Positions 15,552 to 18,064 of a stretch of DNA of 18,064 nucleotides are shown here, piece by piece. Within the stretch, counting starts at the first letter, position 1. Each line of letters opens with the position of its first letter. The translations under genes were made by a program, and so were the position numbers. The stretch comes from Streptosporangiaceae bacterium (GTDB lineage Bacteria > Actinomycetota > Actinomycetes > Streptosporangiales > Streptosporangiaceae): assembly GCA_030039095.1 (NCBI GenBank), contig JASHQP010000109.1, forward strand, positions 1 to 18,064. The letters are read 5' to 3'. The notes under the pieces were generated by a model. The model saw only the letters and a program-made list of their open reading frames with translations. It was not told the origin of the DNA and ran no database searches.

Positions 15552-16273
15552 TGGCCAGCCAGAAGCGGCCCAGGTCCGGGTCTGGCCAGGGCAGGAGCAG
15601 CGGCACGGCCACCAAGCCGGGCTCGGGCAACGCCAGGGGCCGGGCCGCGGGCAGCCCGGCCGCTGCCGGCCAGGGCCAGAACGGGCGGAACCAGAACGGT
15701 CAGTCACGCAACGGACGCCCGCAGAACACGCGCCCGGGACAGGGCAAGGCAGCTGGCTCGGCCCGGGCCGCCACGCTCACGGCCGATGCGTCGGCCGACA
15801 AGGCAGCCGAGCCCAGGTTCGACGCGCCCGCCTGGGTGCGGTGGACCACCCTCGTCCTGTCGCTGGCCGGCCTCGGAGTGTCGATTTACCTGACGATCGC
15901 GCACTACACGTCGCCAAAGATCCTGGACTGCTCGGCCAACGGCCTGGTCGACTGCGCGAAGGTCACCACGAGTTCCGAGTCGATGGTGTTCGGCGTCTTC
16001 CCCGTCGCAGTGCTGGGCCTGGCGTTCTACGTCTTCATGGTGGCGATCAACACGCCGTGGGGCTGGCGGGCGCGGGTGCCGGCGATCTGGTGGGCACGCC
16101 TCGGCAGCGTCATCGTCGGCATCGGCTTCGTGCTTTACCTGATCTACGCGGAGATCATCCAGATCGGCAACATCTGCTTGTGGTGCACGAGCGTGCACGT
16201 CATCACGTTCCTGCTCTTCGTGCTCATCGTCTTTGCCGCCACGTTCCGGCCTACCGTGGACTCCACCCGCTAG
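15551..16273 (+). CDS. Vitamin K epoxide reductase (VKOR) family membrane protein
   Basis: A 240-residue inner-membrane quinone-linked thiol oxidase. Residues 1-90 are disordered, Gly/Asn/Gln/Arg-rich, and would be cytoplasmic. The VKOR core then has about four to five membrane helices starting at 97. Loop cysteines are Cys127 and Cys135 (DCSANGLVDC), and the quinone-side active site is C209-L-W-C212 in IGNICLWCTSVHV. The Ser-rich loop (TTSSES, about 139-144) and GVFPVAVLGLAFY are also typical. In actinobacteria VKOR replaces DsbB, reoxidising a DsbA-like partner with menaquinone. The partner here is probably the overlapping DUF929 protein rather than a fused thioredoxin domain. The gene has no separate ribosome site, so its translation is likely coupled to the upstream gene. 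Confidence 0.93.
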   Translation: MASQKRPRSGSGQGRSSGTATKPGSGNARGRAAGSPAAAGQGQNGRNQNGQSRNGRPQNTRPGQGKAAGSARAATLTADASADKAAEPRFDAPAWVRWTTLVLSLAGLGVSIYLTIAHYTSPKILDCSANGLVDCAKVTTSSESMVFGVFPVAVLGLAFYVFMVAINTPWGWRARVPAIWWARLGSVIVGIGFVLYLIYAEIIQIGNICLWCTSVHVITFLLFVLIVFAATFRPTVDSTR

Positions 16274-16301
16274 CGCAAATGCCTCTGAGGTAAGGCGACG
16301 G

Positions 16302-16341
16302 TTCGGGTTAGCCACGTGCTGGGTGGCCCACCTGACCCGAA
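16302..16341 (+). terminator. Long hairpin downstream of VKOR
   Basis: TTCGGGTTAG (16302-16311) pairs with CTGACCCGAA (16332-16341) over 10 bp, including one G-U pair. The 20-nt loop can form a further stem (CCAC with GTGG). It lies 28 bp after the VKOR stop. No U-tract follows, as is common for actinobacterial hairpin terminators. It could also be a structured 3' end. Confidence 0.5.
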
Positions 16342-16553
16342 TCTGAGACGTTCCCTGCCGCACCACCAGCCTCGACAGCCCCAGCCAGAAGCTGCACCGA
16401 TTACCTGGTGTGACTGCGGTCCATGCTGGAGACGCTCGCACGTAGCCGATCGGCGCGGCGGCGGGCGTATGACAGGCTCGCCTCGAGTTCGCGCAGAGCT
16501 GGTCGATCTGGGCACTTCAGGCCCGGCACCTCCGGCGTGCTCGGGCCGGTTTT

Positions 16554-16596
16554 CGCAAAGAAAGGGTTTGCGCGGAGGCCAGTGATCAGATAGATC
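16554..16596 (+). promoter_or_regulatory. Promoter candidate with overlapping inverted repeat
   Basis: TTGCGC (16568-16573), a 17-bp spacer and TAGATC (16591-16596) resemble a sigma-70-type promoter. The inverted repeat CGCAAA-GAAAGGG-TTTGCG (16554-16572) covers the -35 box, where a repressor could bind. It would drive the leader ORF at 16660 and the acetyltransferase remnant. Confidence 0.35.
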
Positions 16597-16659
16597 TTGC
16601 GGCCAGGCCTCCTGCCGGCACCGGCCGAGGGTCACGACACCGAGAGGAGGGATAAGCCC

Positions 16660-16713
16660 ATGATCGCCATGATCACCGCGCTTGTGTCCTCGCCGGGCAC
16701 AGAGTGCCTCTGA
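16660..16713 (+). CDS. Putative 17-residue leader peptide
   Basis: ATG at 16660 opens MIAMITALVSSPGTECL, ending in TGA at 16711-16713. It has the strongest ribosome site in this stretch, AGGAGG (16645-16650), 9 nt before the ATG. It ends 36 nt before the TTG start of the acetyltransferase remnant. The first codons contain the inverted repeat TGATC-GCCAT-GATCA. It could be an upstream ORF that tunes translation of the next gene, or a chance ORF beside a displaced ribosome site. No known leader peptide is recognised, and no run of one amino acid suggests attenuation. Confidence 0.35.
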   Translation: MIAMITALVSSPGTECL

Positions 16714-16749
16714 CCCCGGAGCGGACAGGCGCCTTCACGGGAGTGTGCC

Positions 16750-17064
16750 TTGACCGTGCAACACAACGACCTGACCATGCGCCCGATCGCCGGGCCCGAA
16801 GAACTCGGCCTCTTCCTGCGACTGCCCTACGTCCTCAATGACGAACTGGCCGACGACCTCGCCACCGGCCGTCGCCGGCCAGAGTGGATGTGGGTCGCCC
16901 TTCGCGGTGGCCACCTGCTGGCCAGGCTCGCCTGGTGGGGGCAAAGCGGGCGCGGCACACCGTCCCTGCTCGACATCTTCGACATCGACGACAGCAGCCC
17001 GGATCCCGGGCGGCAGTCGACGTCGGCGGGGCTCAGTCGACGTCCGTCGGGGTTCCGCCGGTGA
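16750..17064 (+). pseudogene. Truncated GNAT-like acetyltransferase
   Basis: The first ~88 residues look like the start of a GNAT-family N-acetyltransferase: MRPIAGPEELGLFLRLPYVL, then ELADDLATGRRRPEWMWVALRGGHLLARLAWWG, then LLDIFDIDDSSPDPGR. Family members of this type continue for a further 150-200 residues carrying the acetyl-CoA-binding motif. Here the frame changes to low-complexity QSTSAGLSRRPSGFRR and stops at 17064, overlapping the 3' end of the convergent YbaK gene. No acetyl-CoA loop (Q/RxxGxG/A) is present, so the product cannot be a working enzyme. TTG at 16750 follows GGGAG; an ATG at 16777 is an alternative. The break coincides with a short tandem duplication at 17014-17044, pointing to deletion or rearrangement. 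Confidence 0.6.
17014..17044. repeat. Two 11-bp direct repeats at the acetyltransferase/YbaK junction
   Basis: CAGTCGACGTC occurs at 17014-17024 and again at 17034-17044, a 20-bp offset, with similar G-rich flanks (GGCGGGG and CGTCGGGG). The second copy encodes the last codons and stop of the YbaK gene. The first sits where the acetyltransferase similarity ends. It looks like a local duplication left by a rearrangement. Confidence 0.6.
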
Positions 17065-17500
17065 TCTTCACCAGTTCGTCGAAGGTGGTCGCGAACATCG
17101 TGTGCTCGTCGCCGCCCCCCGCCCACACGACCGGGTAGCCGGCCAGCGCCTGGTCCACCACCGTGCGCACCGGCGTGGGGTGGCCGACGGGCGCGACACC
17201 GCCCACCTCCTGGCCGGTGCTGGCGAGCACGAAGCCGGGATCGGCGCGCCCGATCTTGCCGGTCCCGATCCGCCGCGCAAGCCGCACCGGGTGCACCCGG
17301 TGCGCCCCGCTGGCCACGACAAGAAGCGGCGCGCCATCCGCCTCGAAGATCAGGCTGTTCGCGATCGCGCCGACCTCGCAGTCAAGGGCCGCGGCAGCGG
17401 CGGCGGCCGTCGGCACCGGCTCGGCGAGCACCCTGATCTCGCCGACGGCCCCGGCCGTCTCCAGGTCCTGCCGAACACGCGCCGCTGCATTCGAGTACAT
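17033..17500 (-). CDS. YbaK/EbsC-family aminoacyl-tRNA deacylase-like protein
   Basis: A 155-residue cytosolic protein of the YbaK/ProX editing superfamily, whose members hydrolyse mischarged tRNAs such as Cys- or Ala-tRNA(Pro). Family segments are IANSLIFEADGAPLLVVASGAHRV (46-69), the loop TGQEVGGVAPVGHP (95-108), and VVWAGGGDEHTMFATTFDELVKITGG (124-149). The position that is a catalytic lysine in E. coli YbaK appears to be Asn48 here. I believe this is normal in the actinobacterial subgroup, and the substrate may therefore differ. ATG at 17500 has no Shine-Dalgarno. TAACGT (complement of 17508-17513) lies 7 nt upstream, consistent with a leaderless mRNA. Its last codons overlap the antisense end of the acetyltransferase remnant. 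Confidence 0.9.
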   Translation of the reverse strand: MYSNAAARVRQDLETAGAVGEIRVLAEPVPTAAAAAAALDCEVGAIANSLIFEADGAPLLVVASGAHRVHPVRLARRIGTGKIGRADPGFVLASTGQEVGGVAPVGHPTPVRTVVDQALAGYPVVWAGGGDEHTMFATTFDELVKITGGTPTDVD

Positions 17501-17583
17501 TCCGGCGACGTTAGGGCCCCGGTAGCCGGCCGCACAACCCGATTTCGCAGCTCGGCCCGCTGCGGCCCCGCGGCGCCGGCCGC

Positions 17584-18048
<465 letters not shown>

Positions 18049-18064
18049 GCTGCCGCCCGCCGGC

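Larger units (their letters stand above)
16274..16749. other. Intergenic stretch with no assured gene
   Basis: 476 bp between VKOR and the truncated acetyltransferase. I find no tRNA and no recognisable protein. It holds the hairpin at 16302-16341, an inverted repeat and promoter candidate at 16554-16596, and a 17-codon leader-like ORF at 16660-16713, each listed separately. A minus-strand open frame ending at 16401 has no good start. Confidence 0.6.

Noticed and set aside
16401..16529. 42-codon minus-strand frame ending in LRELEASLSYARRRADRL and so on
   Set aside because: The helix-like sequence is suggestive, but the only start is a GTG immediately adjacent to GGAG with no spacing, and no family is recognised.

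Overview
The window is high-GC DNA, with coding regions dominated by G or C at the third codon position, and it looks chromosomal and actinobacterial. The support is a long-form serine hydroxymethyltransferase, a DUF3040 protein, an F420/FMN split-barrel (PPOX) protein, a CGNR zinc-finger protein, a DUF929/VKOR pair and several apparently leaderless genes. I see no rRNA, tRNA, CRISPR array, insertion sequence or phage gene. I cannot name the genus.

Layout. At 1-221 (-) is the start of a Tat-exported FAD-binding oxidoreductase that runs off the left edge. At 440-1870 (-) is glyA, diverging across 303 bp from an AlaA-type aminotransferase at 2174-3382 (+). A small basic protein (3401-3598, -) and an EamA-family transporter (3641-4657, -) follow. 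The transporter start overlaps that of a divergent CGNR zinc-finger protein (4656-5252, +) inside a perfect palindrome. A Crp/GlxR-like site (5264-5279) precedes a DUF3040 membrane protein (5361-5771, +). Converging on that gene is an exported beta-propeller protein (5797-7086, -). At 7227-8187 (+) are a PEBP-family protein and a PPOX protein in tandem, converging on an NAD-dependent epimerase/reductase (8184-9185, -). A SAM methyltransferase lies at 9379-10137 (+).

The most coherent system is the minus-strand operon from 14352 down to 10036. In order, it encodes a WtpA/ModA-type oxyanion-binding lipoprotein, a single polypeptide fusing permease, ATPase and TOBE-like tail, a 78-residue cysteine-rich protein of unknown function, and a transcription factor joining an XRE-type HTH to a PBP-like ligand domain. 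The junctions are a 4-nt overlap, an 8-nt gap and a 4-nt overlap, so translation is probably coupled. I infer molybdate or tungstate uptake with its own ligand-sensing regulator. The last gene reads through a hairpin and about 100 nt into the antisense of the neighbouring methyltransferase gene.

Diverging from this operon is a two-gene envelope thiol module: a membrane-anchored DUF929 thioredoxin-like protein with a CPYC motif (14643-15551, +), then a VKOR-family membrane protein (15551-16273, +). This pair probably oxidises exported proteins. Next come 476 bp without an assured gene, holding a large hairpin, a possible promoter with an overlapping inverted repeat, and a 17-codon leader-like ORF. 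They precede a truncated acetyltransferase (16750-17064, +) that ends at a short tandem duplication beside a YbaK-family gene (17033-17500, -). The right edge holds a one-pass membrane protein with a Ser/Pro-Thr/Pro tail (17584-18048, -).

Four starts (CGNR, EamA, the binding protein and YbaK) have a TAnnnT hexamer 6-7 nt upstream of the start codon and no Shine-Dalgarno sequence, the pattern expected of leaderless transcripts.
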